A DNA stretch of 64,000 nt from Stenotrophomonas nematodicola (GTDB lineage: Bacteria; Pseudomonadota; Gammaproteobacteria; Xanthomonadales; Xanthomonadaceae): positions 1-64,000 of the forward strand of contig NZ_WIAY01000007.1 in NCBI RefSeq assembly GCF_009467805.1. The letters run 5' to 3'. Shown piece after piece: positions 38,163 to 46,752 of this stretch. The notes under the pieces were generated by a model. That model did not search any database, was not told where the DNA came from, and saw only the letters and a list, made by a program, of their open reading frames with translations. Numbering within the stretch: position 1 is the stretch's first letter; each line of letters opens with the position of its first letter. A program made the translations under genes and the position numbers.

Positions 38163-39311
38163 ATGCAACCCCAGACCAAGCTGCCCAAGGTGGGCACCAC
38201 CATCTTCACCGTGATGTCTCAGCTGGCCGCCGAGCACGGTGCCGTGAACCTTGGGCAGGGGTTTCCGGACTTCTCCGCGCCGCAGCGCCTGATCGATGAA
38301 ACGGTCAAGGCCATGCACGGCGGGCTGAACCAGTATCCGCCGATGACCGGCGTGGCACCGCTGCGCCAGGCCATCGCGCAGAAGTCGCTGGAGCTGTACG
38401 GCGCGCAGGTCGATGCGGATACCGAGATCACCGTGACCAGTGGCGCCACCGAAGCGATCTTCAACGCCATCCACGCCGTGGTGCGCCCGGGTGAGGAAGT
38501 GATCGTGCTGGACCCGGCGTACGACTGCTACGAGCCGGCCATCGCGCTGGCCGGCGCGGTGGCCGTACACGTGCCGCTGGACCCGCAGAGCTTCGCGGTG
38601 GACTGGGACCGCGTGCGTGCGGCGATCACCCCGCGGACCCGCCTGCTGATGGTCAATACCCCGCACAATCCATCCGGTGCGATGCTGACTGCCGGGGACA
38701 TGCAGGCGCTGGCCGACGTCCTGCGCGGCACCGGCATCTACCTGATCTCCGATGAGGTGTACGAACACATCATCTACGACGGCCGCCGCCATGAATCGGC
38801 GCTGCGCTACCCCGAGCTGCGCGAGCGCGCGTTCGTGATTTCCAGCTTCGGCAAGACCTATCACTGCACCGGCTGGAAGATCGGCTACGCCATCGCCCCG
38901 CCGGCGATGAGCGCCGAGTTCCGCAAGGTCCACCAGTACAACACGTTCACCAGCTTCGGCCCGGCGCAGTACGGCTTCGCTGCGATGATCCGTGACGAGC
39001 CCGAACACCACCTGGAACTGGGCGCGTTCTACCAGGCCAAGCGCGACCGCTTCCGCGAACAGCTGCTGACCACCCGCCTGACCCCGCTGCCGGTGCCGGG
39101 CGGTTACTTCCAGCTGGTCGACTATTCGGCGATCAGCGATCTACCTGACCACGAGTTCGTGAAGTGGCTGACCATCGAGAAGGGCGTGGCCGCCATTCCG
39201 CTGTCGCCGTTCTACGAGACCGCGCCGCGAGGCCAGCGCCTGGTGCGGCTGTGCTTTGCCAAGAACGACGCCACGCTGGACGCGGCGATCGCACGTCTGC
39301 AGGGGCTGTGA
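38163..39311 (+). CDS. PLP-dependent methionine/glutamine aminotransferase (YbdL/MtnE-like)
   Basis: From ATG 38163 the enzyme has 382 residues of fold-type I aminotransferase. The N-terminal VNLGQGFPDF, the cofactor-contact NTPHNPSGAML and DEVYEHIIYD, and SFGKTYHCTGWKIGYA with the Schiff-base Lys231 are visible. The next gene, a YafV omega-amidase, overlaps it as TGATG; the pair matches the glutamine transaminase/omega-amidase route that re-aminates 2-oxo-4-methylthiobutyrate to methionine and then hydrolyses 2-oxoglutaramate. Cytoplasmic. Confidence 0.88.
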   Translation: MQPQTKLPKVGTTIFTVMSQLAAEHGAVNLGQGFPDFSAPQRLIDETVKAMHGGLNQYPPMTGVAPLRQAIAQKSLELYGAQVDADTEITVTSGATEAIFNAIHAVVRPGEEVIVLDPAYDCYEPAIALAGAVAVHVPLDPQSFAVDWDRVRAAITPRTRLLMVNTPHNPSGAMLTAGDMQALADVLRGTGIYLISDEVYEHIIYDGRRHESALRYPELRERAFVISSFGKTYHCTGWKIGYAIAPPAMSAEFRKVHQYNTFTSFGPAQYGFAAMIRDEPEHHLELGAFYQAKRDRFREQLLTTRLTPLPVPGGYFQLVDYSAISDLPDHEFVKWLTIEKGVAAIPLSPFYETAPRGQRLVRLCFAKNDATLDAAIARLQGL

Positions 39312-40132
39312 TGACCGCCGCCGAACGCCCCGATCTGCGCGTCAGCCTCGTCCAAGGCGACACCCGCTGGCATGATCCGGCCGGCAACCGAGCGCACTAC
39401 GGTGCGCTGCTGGCACCGCTGGCCGGGCAGAGTGATCTGGTGATCCTGCCGGAGACCTTCACCAGTGGTTTCTCCAACGACGCCATCGACAAGGCCGAGA
39501 ACATGGACGGCCCGACCGTGGCCTGGCTTCGCGAGCAGGCGGCGCGGCTGGGCGCGGCGGTCACCGGCAGCGTGCAGCTGCGGGTGGGGGAGGGCGTGTT
39601 CAATCGATTGCTGTGGGCCACGCCGGATGGTGACCTGCAGTACTACGACAAGCGTCATTTGTTCCGTTACGGCGGCGAGCACCTGCGCTATGCCGCCGGC
39701 AACGCGCGTCTGAGCGTGGACTGGAAGGGCTGGCGGATCAATCCGCAGGTCTGCTACGACCTGCGCTTCCCGGTGTTCTGCCGCAACCGCTACAACGTGG
39801 AGCGTGCCAACGACCTGGATTTCGACCTGCAGATCTTCGTCGCCAACTGGCCCTCCGCGCGTGCCTACCCGTGGCGCACACTGCTGCGTGCCCGTGCGAT
39901 CGAGAACCTGTGCTACGTGGCCGCGGTCAACCGGGTCGGCATCGACGGCAACGACCTGCACTACGCCGGCGACAGCGCGGTGATCGATTGCCTCGGCCAG
40001 CCGCAGGTGGAGATCCGCGAACGCGAGCAGGTAGTCACCACCACCATCTCGGCGGCGGCGCTGGCCGCGCACCGCGCGCGTTTTCCGGCGATGCTGGACG
40101 CGGACAGCTTTGACCTCCACACCCGCGCGTAA
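39311..40132 (+). CDS. Nitrilase-family omega-amidase (YafV-like)
   Basis: The 273-residue nitrilase-superfamily enzyme has the catalytic triad Glu in VILPETFTSGF, Lys in YYDKRHLFRYGG and Cys148 in PQVCYDLRFPVF. The sequence is of the omega-amidase branch that hydrolyses 2-oxoglutaramate or 2-oxosuccinamate. It is translationally coupled to the aminotransferase, which supports that role. Confidence 0.88.
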   Translation: MTAAERPDLRVSLVQGDTRWHDPAGNRAHYGALLAPLAGQSDLVILPETFTSGFSNDAIDKAENMDGPTVAWLREQAARLGAAVTGSVQLRVGEGVFNRLLWATPDGDLQYYDKRHLFRYGGEHLRYAAGNARLSVDWKGWRINPQVCYDLRFPVFCRNRYNVERANDLDFDLQIFVANWPSARAYPWRTLLRARAIENLCYVAAVNRVGIDGNDLHYAGDSAVIDCLGQPQVEIREREQVVTTTISAAALAAHRARFPAMLDADSFDLHTRA

Positions 40133-40133
40133 T

Positions 40134-40200
40134 GCCGGCCGCTGGCCGGCGCCGCGTACGCCATGCCGAACCGATGCAGCCGGCCAGCGGCCGGCGCTAC
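40134..40200. repeat. SMAG-type REP pair (GTAG palindromes)
   Basis: GCCGGCCGCTGGCCGGC at 40134-40150 and the inverted copy GCCGGCCAGCGGCCGGC at 40179-40195, followed by GCTAC, form two facing hairpins. Read on the minus strand the second starts GTAGCGCCGGCCGCTGGC, the usual beginning of the GTAG-marked REPs described in Stenotrophomonas maltophilia. It starts 2 bases past the omega-amidase stop and may protect or terminate that transcript. Confidence 0.8.
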
Positions 40201-40295
40201 TGAACGGTGGCCGCATGCGCGTAGGCGGCCACATGCTGGCGCGATGCGCGCGCTGCTAGATTCTGGGCCGTTCCTTTCCGCATGAGTGCACTGCA

Positions 40296-40730
40296 ATGAA
40301 GACGCTTTCCCTGGCACTGACTGCACTGGCAAGCCTGGGCGCGGTTCCCGCCGCACAGGCCGCCGGCAACATCGACTGCAAGCTGCACTACAACCTGGCG
40401 GGCTGGTCTGTGCTGTACAAGACCGCGTCGGGCACCGGCACCATCACCTGCGACAACGGCGCGCGCATCCCGGTCAAGATCACCGCCAAGGGTGGTGGGC
40501 TGACGGTGGGCAAGTCCAGGATCGTTGATGGCAAGGGCAAGTTCTCCGGCGCGTACGCGGTCAACGATCTGCTCGGCTCCTACGCGTCGGTTGAAGCGCA
40601 TGCTGGCGCGGAGAAATCCGGCAATGCGCAGGTGATGACCAAGGGCGACGTCTCGCTGGCGCTGGCCGGCACGGGCAAGGGCTGGGATCTGGGCGTGGGT
40701 GTGGGCCGTTTCACCATCGAGCGGCGCTGA
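40296..40730 (+). CDS. Small secreted protein, unknown function
   Basis: The 144-residue protein has a clear signal peptide (MKTLSLALTALASLGAVPAA, cleavage at AQA). The mature part is a Gly-rich beta protein with two cysteines (NIDCKLHYNL and TITCDNGARI), probably disulfide-bonded, and a repeated Gly/Ser pattern ending GVGVGRFTIERR. Likely periplasmic. A strong terminator follows. No family recognised. Confidence 0.65.
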   Translation: MKTLSLALTALASLGAVPAAQAAGNIDCKLHYNLAGWSVLYKTASGTGTITCDNGARIPVKITAKGGGLTVGKSRIVDGKGKFSGAYAVNDLLGSYASVEAHAGAEKSGNAQVMTKGDVSLALAGTGKGWDLGVGVGRFTIERR

Positions 40731-40759
40731 CAGCAGCCCGGGAGCGACCTGCCAAACGA

Positions 40760-40787
40760 AAAACCCCGGCTCACGCCGGGGTTTTTT
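40760..40787. terminator. Strong bidirectional intrinsic terminator
   Basis: ACCCCGGC-TCAC-GCCGGGGT is preceded by AAAA and followed by TTTTTT, giving a good hairpin with T runs on both strands. It separates the secreted protein gene from the convergent rluB. Confidence 0.92.
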
Positions 40788-40806
40788 GTGTTCTGCGGTT
40801 CAGCGA

Positions 40807-42582
40807 TCAGCCGCCGCGCGGGCCGCCACCACGGTGACCACCGCCGCCGGGACCGCGGCTGCCGCCGGGGCGTGCGCCGCCCGGACGACCGCCCGGGCCG
40901 CCGGGGCCACGACCGCCGGGGCCACCCGGGCCACGGTTGCCGCCCGGACCGCGATTGCCGCCGGGACCGCCGGGACCACGTGCGCCGGGACCGCCCGGAC
41001 CACGGTTGCCACCCGGACCACCCGGACCGCGATTGCCGGCCGGACGTGCGCTGCCGTACGGGCTGGCGCCCGGATTGGCGTGGTCGGACGGGAAGCTGGG
41101 CGCATTGCCCGGATGGCCGTACGGGTGGCGCGACGCGCCCTGACCGCCCTGACCACCGCGGTTGCCGCCGCCGGCCGGACGGCCCTGGCCGCCGAAGCCG
41201 CCACGGCCTTCACCGCCGTATCCGCCACGGCCTTCGCCACGGCCTTCACCGCCGAAGCCGCCGCGCCCTTGGCCGCCTGCGCCGCCCGGACCCTTCGGCT
41301 TGCCGTAGGGACGCCCCTGGCCACCGGCACCTGCGCCGGCACCCGGGCCGCGCGCCCCCGGACCACGGGCAGCGCCCGGACCGGCATTGCGATGGTTGCT
41401 CGGACCGGTGCTGACACCGTCCGGCACGTACCAACTGCGGAATGCAGCCGGGTTGCCTTCCGGCAGGGCGCGGTTGCCCTTGTCCGGACGCTGCTTGAAC
41501 GGACGCTGCGACTGCTTGGCTGCCGCTTCGCCGCTGACCGTGAGGCCGCCCTTGAAGCCGCCGCCCTTGCCGCCGCGACCCCGGCCGCGCTCTTCGCGCA
41601 CGTTGTCGAAACGACGCAGCTCGCGGCCTTCATCGGCCTGGTTGTGGCCGTTGACGTAGGCGTTGCCGCGGCCACCTTCGCGCGACACGCGCACGGTGGT
41701 CTTGGCGGCGCGGCGCTGGCCGATCACCGGCTGCAGGGTCAGCGCCGACGGCGCGCCTTCTTCCAGCTTCAGTTCGGCGCGCAGCGCTTCGACCTGCTTG
41801 GCCGGCAGTTCAACCGACTGGCCGCGCAGCAGTTCGCGCGGCAGGCTGACCTTGCCGTACCGGGTGCGCTTGAGGCGGCTGACCTGGCAGCCCTGCGACT
41901 CCCACAGGCGGCGCACTTCGCGGTTGCGGCCTTCCTTGACGACCACGCGGAACCAGTCGTGCGAGTCGGTGCCGCCGATGCGTTCGATCTCGTCGAACTT
42001 GGCCGGGCCGTCTTCCAGCGCCACGCCGCGGGCGAGGCGGTCGACGATGCTGTCAGGCACCTTTTCCTCGCCTTCCGGTGCACGCACGCGCACGACGTAC
42101 TCGCGCTCCACCTCGTAGGAGGGGTGCATCATCGCGTTGGCGAGCTCACCATCGGTGGTCGCCAGCAGCAGGCCGGTGGTGTTGATGTCCAGGCGACCGA
42201 TCGCGATCCAGCGCGCGCCCTTCAGGGCCGGCAGCGCTTCGAACACGGTGGGACGACCTTCGGGGTCTTCGCGGGTGGTCACTTCGCCTTCCGGCTTGTT
42301 GTACGCCAGCACGCGCGAGGTCTCGGTCAGCGCGGTGGCGACGAAGCCACGGCCATCCAGTTCGACCTTGTCGCCGCTCTTGATCGACTGACCGGTCTGG
42401 GCGACTTCGCCGTTGACCTTGACCAGGCCATCGGCAATGCGCTGTTCCAGCGCGCGGCGAGAACCGAGACCGGCCTGCGCCAGCACCTTGTGCAGGCGCT
42501 CTTCGAGCTTGGGCTGATCGGTGTCGGATTCGCGCTTGAGCGAAAGCTTGTTCAACGACAGCTTGCGGGGGGTGTCACTCAT
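40807..42582 (-). CDS. rluB: 23S rRNA pseudouridine synthase RluB with a long Gly/Arg/Pro-rich tail
   Basis: The 591-residue enzyme has an S4 domain (EERLHKVLAQAGLGSRRAL) and an RsuA/RluB-type catalytic domain with Asp in AIGRLDINTTGLLL and the KEGRNREVRRLWE motif. RluB modifies 23S rRNA at position 2605 (E. coli numbering). The core ends near residue 285; the remaining 300 residues are low-complexity, with FKGGL and GGFGGEGRG units and, in the last 170, repeated GPGG, RGPG and NRGPGG units. Such tails resemble RGG-type RNA-binding regions. The start overlaps scpB by 8 bases. Confidence 0.9.
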   Translation of the reverse strand: MSDTPRKLSLNKLSLKRESDTDQPKLEERLHKVLAQAGLGSRRALEQRIADGLVKVNGEVAQTGQSIKSGDKVELDGRGFVATALTETSRVLAYNKPEGEVTTREDPEGRPTVFEALPALKGARWIAIGRLDINTTGLLLATTDGELANAMMHPSYEVEREYVVRVRAPEGEEKVPDSIVDRLARGVALEDGPAKFDEIERIGGTDSHDWFRVVVKEGRNREVRRLWESQGCQVSRLKRTRYGKVSLPRELLRGQSVELPAKQVEALRAELKLEEGAPSALTLQPVIGQRRAAKTTVRVSREGGRGNAYVNGHNQADEGRELRRFDNVREERGRGRGGKGGGFKGGLTVSGEAAAKQSQRPFKQRPDKGNRALPEGNPAAFRSWYVPDGVSTGPSNHRNAGPGAARGPGARGPGAGAGAGGQGRPYGKPKGPGGAGGQGRGGFGGEGRGEGRGGYGGEGRGGFGGQGRPAGGGNRGGQGGQGASRHPYGHPGNAPSFPSDHANPGASPYGSARPAGNRGPGGPGGNRGPGGPGARGPGGPGGNRGPGGNRGPGGPGGRGPGGPGGRPGGARPGGSRGPGGGGHRGGGPRGG

Positions 42583-43642
42583 TTACTTGGCTCCGGCCGG
42601 CGACGGTTTCGTCGGCCTCTGGTTCGGGATCGGCTTCGTCAACAGCCACGGTCGTCGTCGCGACGGCGTTGTCTTCGGTTTCGTTCTGGTGCGCCGCGCG
42701 CTCTCCCGGCGCGGTAACGGGTTCGCCATCGCTGGCGGTCGTATCAGCGTCGTCGTCGCGGAGCGGCAACGGCGCATGGGATGAGGTGGTACCGGCTTCC
42801 GCATCGGCGGACGCCTCGCTATTGTCCTGATCTGCGGGCCGATCCGCCAGTCGGGCGGCGGCCAGCGCAGCGCGCGCGGCGGCCCGGGCGGCGGCCGGGT
42901 CGAGGTCCTGTGCCGGATCGGATGCCGGGGGTGGGGCCTCGTCGGCGTGCTGGTCGGCGTCCGGTTCCACCGTGTCCTCACCCGTGGCCGGCGACGGGAT
43001 GCCGTCGTCATTGGCGGCGTCGCTGTCCCCGTCGGGGTCCGGGCTGGCGGCGCCGGCGGCCAGGCGAGCGGCCGGCTGGCCGTCGCTGTCCAGCGGCAGC
43101 TGCGGTTCCAGCTCGCCCAGGTCGCGCAGTTCGGACAGCGGCGGCAGTTCATCCAGGCGCTTGAGCCCGAAGTAGTCCAGGAAGCCCTTGGTGGTGCCGA
43201 ACAGCGCCGGCCGTCCGGGGACGTCGCGGTGTCCGATCACGCGGATCCATTCGCGTTCTTCCAGTGCCTGGATGATGTTGCTGCTGACCGCCACGCCGCG
43301 CACCTGCTCGATCTCGCCGCGGGTGATCGGCTGGCGATAGGCGATCAGCGCCAGCGTTTCCAGGGTGGCACGGGTGTAACGGGTCTTGCGTTCGGTCCAC
43401 AGCCGGGTGATGTAGCCGTGGACCTCGTTGGTGATCTGGAAGCGGAAGCCCGAGGCGACCTCGACCAGCTCCACGCCACGCCCGCTGCAGCCCTCGCGCA
43501 GCAGTTCCAGCGCGCGCTCGATGCTGCCCGGGGGCGCCGGTTCCTCTTCGGGGAACAGGCCCTGCAACTGCGCCAGCGTCAGCGGCTGGCTGGATGCCAG
43601 CAGCGCGCCTTCGACAATACGGTTGATCAGCGGTTGATCCAT
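42575..43642 (-). CDS. scpB: Segregation and condensation protein ScpB with a long acidic tail
   Basis: The 355-residue protein has two winged-helix domains (INRIVEGALLASSQPLTLAQ; TRATLETLALIAYRQPITRG; VSSNIIQALEEREWIRVIGH; YFGLKRLDELPPL) over the first 190 residues, the usual ScpB length. It binds ScpA in the SMC-ScpAB complex. The last 160 residues are disordered, Ala/Asp/Glu-rich. It lies 15 bases after scpA and overlaps rluB. Confidence 0.92.
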   Translation of the reverse strand: MDQPLINRIVEGALLASSQPLTLAQLQGLFPEEEPAPPGSIERALELLREGCSGRGVELVEVASGFRFQITNEVHGYITRLWTERKTRYTRATLETLALIAYRQPITRGEIEQVRGVAVSSNIIQALEEREWIRVIGHRDVPGRPALFGTTKGFLDYFGLKRLDELPPLSELRDLGELEPQLPLDSDGQPAARLAAGAASPDPDGDSDAANDDGIPSPATGEDTVEPDADQHADEAPPPASDPAQDLDPAAARAAARAALAAARLADRPADQDNSEASADAEAGTTSSHAPLPLRDDDADTTASDGEPVTAPGERAAHQNETEDNAVATTTVAVDEADPEPEADETVAGRSQVNE

Positions 43643-43657
43643 GCGTGGGTCGGGTGC

Positions 43658-44563
43658 TCAGTCGGATTCGTTGGCGGCGTCGTTGTCGTCGAACTCGCTG
43701 TTGAACTGCAGCGGTTCGTTGGTATTGCCGGCGGCCAGGGACTTGACGTAGATCGGCGCCAGCGGAGCTTCCTGGACAATGTCCAGCAGCTGCTCCTTGG
43801 CCAGTTCCAGCAGGGCCAGGAAGGTCACCAGCACCCCCAGCTTGCCTTCTTCGGCAGTGAACAGCGATTCAAACCGGTAGAACCGGCCATCTTCAAGACG
43901 ACCCAGCACGTCGCCCATCCGTTGCCGCACGCTCAGCGCCTCGCGCTTGATCGCATGGCCGGTGAACAGCTCGGCGCGCTTGAGCACGTCGTGCAGCGCC
44001 ATCAGCATTTCCTTCAGGTCCACCGGCGGCGGCAGCTTGACGGCCGCGCGGTCGGGAACGAAGGCATGCGCCAGGCTGGTGTCGCGATCCTGCCGGGGCA
44101 GGGCGTCGATGTCCTCGGCGGCCTGCTTGAAACGTTCGTACTCCTGCAGTCGGCGCACCAGTTCCGCACGCGGGTCGGCTTCGTCGCCTTCCACGCTGGG
44201 CGGCCGCGGCAGCAGCATCCGCGACTTCACTTCGGCCAGGATCGCCGCCATCACCAGGTACTCGGCCGCCAGTTCGAAGCGCAGCTCCTGCATGACGTTG
44301 ATGTACTCGACGTACTGGCGGGTGATCTCGGCCACCGGGATGTCGAGGATGTCCAGGTTCTGCCGGCGGATCAGGTACAGCAGCAGGTCCAGCGGACCCT
44401 CGAAGGCGTCCAGGATCACTTCCAGCGCGTCCGGCGGGATGTACAGGTCCTGCGGAATCTGCAGGACCGGTTGCCCATGCACCACGGCCAGCGGCATTTC
44501 CTGCTGCTGTGGGGCGGTCGGCCGGATTTGCGGGTTCGCGTCGAGCGCGAGTTCGGAAGTCAT
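43658..44563 (-). CDS. scpA: Segregation and condensation protein ScpA (kleisin)
   Basis: ATG 44563 gives 301 residues. The N-terminal kleisin helices include EGPLDLLLYLIRRQNLDILD and ITRQYVEYINVMQELRFELA, then YLVMAAILAEVKSRMLLPRP; the C-terminal winged helix is near VLVTFLALLELAKEQLLDIV. It bridges SMC heads in chromosome segregation. An upstream Met at 44686 lacks typical composition. scpA-scpB-rluB form one operon. Confidence 0.93.
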   Translation of the reverse strand: MTSELALDANPQIRPTAPQQQEMPLAVVHGQPVLQIPQDLYIPPDALEVILDAFEGPLDLLLYLIRRQNLDILDIPVAEITRQYVEYINVMQELRFELAAEYLVMAAILAEVKSRMLLPRPPSVEGDEADPRAELVRRLQEYERFKQAAEDIDALPRQDRDTSLAHAFVPDRAAVKLPPPVDLKEMLMALHDVLKRAELFTGHAIKREALSVRQRMGDVLGRLEDGRFYRFESLFTAEEGKLGVLVTFLALLELAKEQLLDIVQEAPLAPIYVKSLAAGNTNEPLQFNSEFDDNDAANESD

Positions 44564-44907
44564 CAAATTGACGTCAGTATTGCAACGGACCGGTCGCCGC
44601 ACCGTGCCTGCCACTGGAGAACCAGGTGGCAGGGTGGCAGGCCAAGGCACGCCGCTGTCGGCGCGATTCCACACTTCAAACAGCAAGGCGCGCCGCGATG
44701 GGCAGCGACAGAACTACGGGGAGGTCGTCTACGTGAGCTGGTGTGGGGCAGTGGGTCGGTCGACACGGGGCCGGGAGAGCCGGGGGTCGACGGGCCGCTG
44801 CATCCAGCCACGTGCAATGGACACAAGAGTACGGCTTTGCACCGGCAGTGTCCAGCGAGCCGGGCTAGAATCGTCCCGTTTGTTTATATGAGTCTCGGGA
44901 GTTTCCT
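44564..44907. other. Intergenic region between scpA and the yciI-like gene
   Basis: About 344 bases of divergent spacing with the promoters of both operons expected. A bulged hairpin (CTGCCACTGG/CCAGGTGGCAG, about 44608-44631) lies near the scpA side. No gene or RNA recognised. Confidence 0.35.
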
Positions 44908-45207
44908 GTGTGGTATGTGATTGAAGGCTATGACGGCGCGGCCGTACTGCCTGCCCGCCAGTCGGCGCGGCCGGCCCATCTGGCGCGTCTGCAGGCCCTG
45001 CAGGACGAAGGGCGTCTGCTGCTGGCCGGCCCATGCCCGGCCATCGACAGCGAAGATCCCGGCCCGGCCGGCTTCAGCGGCAGCGTAGTGATCGCCGCAT
45101 TCGAGTCGCTGGAACAGGCCCGCGCCTGGGCCGATGCCGACCCGTACGTGGCGGCCGGGGTGTACGAGCGGGTCCAGGTGCGCCCGTTCCGCAAGGTGCT
45201 GCCATGA
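44908..45207 (+). CDS. YciI-like protein
   Basis: A GTG start at 44908 with GGGAG upstream gives 99 residues of the dimeric ferredoxin-like YCII fold. The conserved His is in [11 protein letters not shown] and Asp in [20 protein letters not shown]. The biochemical role of most YciI proteins is unknown. It overlaps bolA by 4 bases (ATGA); this yciI-bolA pair near scpAB recurs in related bacteria. Confidence 0.88.
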   Translation: MWYVIEGYDGAAVLPARQSARPAHLARLQALQDEGRLLLAGPCPAIDSEDPGPAGFSGSVVIAAFESLEQARAWADADPYVAAGVYERVQVRPFRKVLP

Positions 45208-45482
45208 GCAACGCCGAGCGCGTCGAGCGCATCCGTGCGGCCCTGCAGCAGGCCTTCGCCCCGGAGCAGCTGGTGGTGGAGGACGACAGCCACCGCCATG
45301 CCGGCCACCCCGGCGCGCGCGATGGCCGTGGCCACTTCACGGTGCACGTGGTGAGCACGGCGTTTGCGGGAATGGCGCCGCTGGCGCGCCACCGGGCCGT
45401 CTATGCGGCCGTCGGGACCATGATGGAGACCGATATCCACGCGCTGTCCATCGACGCCCGCAGTCCGACCGAAAACCGCTGA
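45204..45482 (+). CDS. bolA: BolA-family protein
   Basis: The 92-residue protein has the class II KH-like BolA fold: [20 protein letters not shown], the SHRHAGH loop, [15 protein letters not shown] and [20 protein letters not shown]. BolA proteins partner monothiol glutaredoxins in Fe-S and redox regulation. ATG 45204 is coupled to the yciI-like gene. Confidence 0.92.
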   Translation: MSNAERVERIRAALQQAFAPEQLVVEDDSHRHAGHPGARDGRGHFTVHVVSTAFAGMAPLARHRAVYAAVGTMMETDIHALSIDARSPTENR

Positions 45483-45574
45483 AACCCTTGTCCCGTCTTG
45501 TCCTGGCGAGTCCTGGAAGGACCCGCCGTGGACAGCGTTCCGTTACCGCCGTGAGACATGAGGCTAACGTAGTG

Positions 45575-45603
45575 TTTACATTCAGGATTGAAAACGCTTA
45601 CAT
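45575..45603 (+). promoter_or_regulatory. Putative promoter of the LacI-family regulator
   Basis: TTTACA at 45575-45580 resembles a -35 box, and TTACAT at 45598-45603, 17 bases on, is a weak -10. The operator at 45589-45602 covers the spacer and -10, which fits negative autoregulation. Confidence 0.4.
45589..45602. promoter_or_regulatory. LacI-family operator upstream of its own regulator gene
   Basis: TGAAAACGCTTACA, on the other strand TGTAAGCGTTTTCA, has the central AACGxTT symmetry typical of LacI/GalR operators. It matches the site at 50000-50013 (TGTAAACGATTTCA) at 12 of 14 positions and lies 44 bases before the GTG start. Confidence 0.7.
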
Positions 45604-45645
45604 TCCGCGCCAAGCCCAGATCTCTAAGCCGTGGAGGGCGGCGAG

Positions 45646-46668
45646 GTGAACAAGGCAGCCATCACAATCAAAGATGTCGCTCGCGAAGCCCGGGTCTCCG
45701 TGGCCACGGTCTCGCGTGCCCTGAACGGTCATGAAAATGTCGCCGAGCCCGTGCGCAAGCTGGTGCTGGAGGTGGCTGCGCGCCTGCGCTACACCCCGCA
45801 CGCGGCGGCCCGCAGCCTGAGCAGCCGGCGCACCAACACCATCGGTGTGGTGCTGCCCGACCTGTACGGCGAGTTCTTCTCCGAGCTGATGCGCGGCATC
45901 GACAACGTGGCCCGTGCGCGCCGCCAGCACCTGCTGGTGTCCAGCTACCACGGCGACCAGGAGCAGCAGGGGGCCGCGCTGCGCGCCATGCGCGGCCGGG
46001 TGGATGGCCTGCTGGTGCTGTCACCGTACGCCGAAAGCCCGGGCTTCCTGACGGACAACCTGCCGCAGTCCCTGCCGACGGTGCTGATCAATACCTATCT
46101 GCCCGAGCAGGATCATCCGGTGCTGAGCATCGATGACCATGCCGGTGCGATGGCCATGACCCGCCACCTGCTGGAGGTCGGCCATCGCCGTATCGCATTC
46201 ATTTCCGGTCCGGATCTCAACTACGACGCCCGTGAGCGCCTGCGCGGTTTCCGCGATGCGCTGGCCGCATTCGGCGATGCTGCCGACGGGATCGAGTTGC
46301 CCGGTGACTTTGACGAAGCTTCCGGCCATCGCGCCGGACAGGAGTTGCTGGCAGCCGGCACGCTGCCCGATGCGGTGTTTGCCGCCAACGACATGATGGC
46401 GCTGGGGTGTCTGTACGCCTTCGCGCAGGCGGGCATCCGTGTTCCGCTCGATGTCGCACTGGCGGGTTTCGATGACATTCCGCTGGCACGTTTCGTTCAC
46501 CCGTCGTTGACGACGATGCAGGTGAGTATCGCCGACCTCGGCGATAGAGCCGCGACGCGCCTGTTGCAGTTGATGGATGGCAACAACACGGAAGGGGCCG
46601 GCGACAAGCAGACGCTGGTGCCGACCCTGATCGTGCGTGATTCGAGCAGGTCCAGATCCGAGCAGTAA
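45646..46668 (+). CDS. LacI-family transcriptional regulator of the beta-glucan locus
   Basis: GTG 45646 has GGAGGG 8 bases upstream and gives 340 residues. The N-terminal helix-turn-helix is ITIKDVAREARVSVATVSRA with the hinge YTPHAAARSLSSRRTNTIGV; the rest is a periplasmic-binding-protein-like sensor domain (VVLPDLYGEFFSELMRGIDN, VFAANDMMALGCLYAFAQAG, VALAGFDDIPLARFVHPSLT). It presumably binds a sugar derived from the polymer used by the locus and represses through the two 14-bp operators. A GC hairpin (CCGGCCGCGAGGCCGG) follows its stop codon. Confidence 0.92.
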   Translation: MNKAAITIKDVAREARVSVATVSRALNGHENVAEPVRKLVLEVAARLRYTPHAAARSLSSRRTNTIGVVLPDLYGEFFSELMRGIDNVARARRQHLLVSSYHGDQEQQGAALRAMRGRVDGLLVLSPYAESPGFLTDNLPQSLPTVLINTYLPEQDHPVLSIDDHAGAMAMTRHLLEVGHRRIAFISGPDLNYDARERLRGFRDALAAFGDAADGIELPGDFDEASGHRAGQELLAAGTLPDAVFAANDMMALGCLYAFAQAGIRVPLDVALAGFDDIPLARFVHPSLTTMQVSIADLGDRAATRLLQLMDGNNTEGAGDKQTLVPTLIVRDSSRSRSEQ

Positions 46669-46752
46669 TCCGGCCGCGAGGCCGGGCGTACATCCACTTC
46701 AAAAAAACAATACAGGGGCCGCAATGACGGCCACCACCACCCGGAGAGTTAC

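Noticed and set aside
40699..42717. Open frame of 672 codons opposite rluB, rich in Ala and Thr
   Set aside because: Caused by the repetitive GGN/CCN DNA of the RluB tail; RluB core motifs on the minus strand are decisive.
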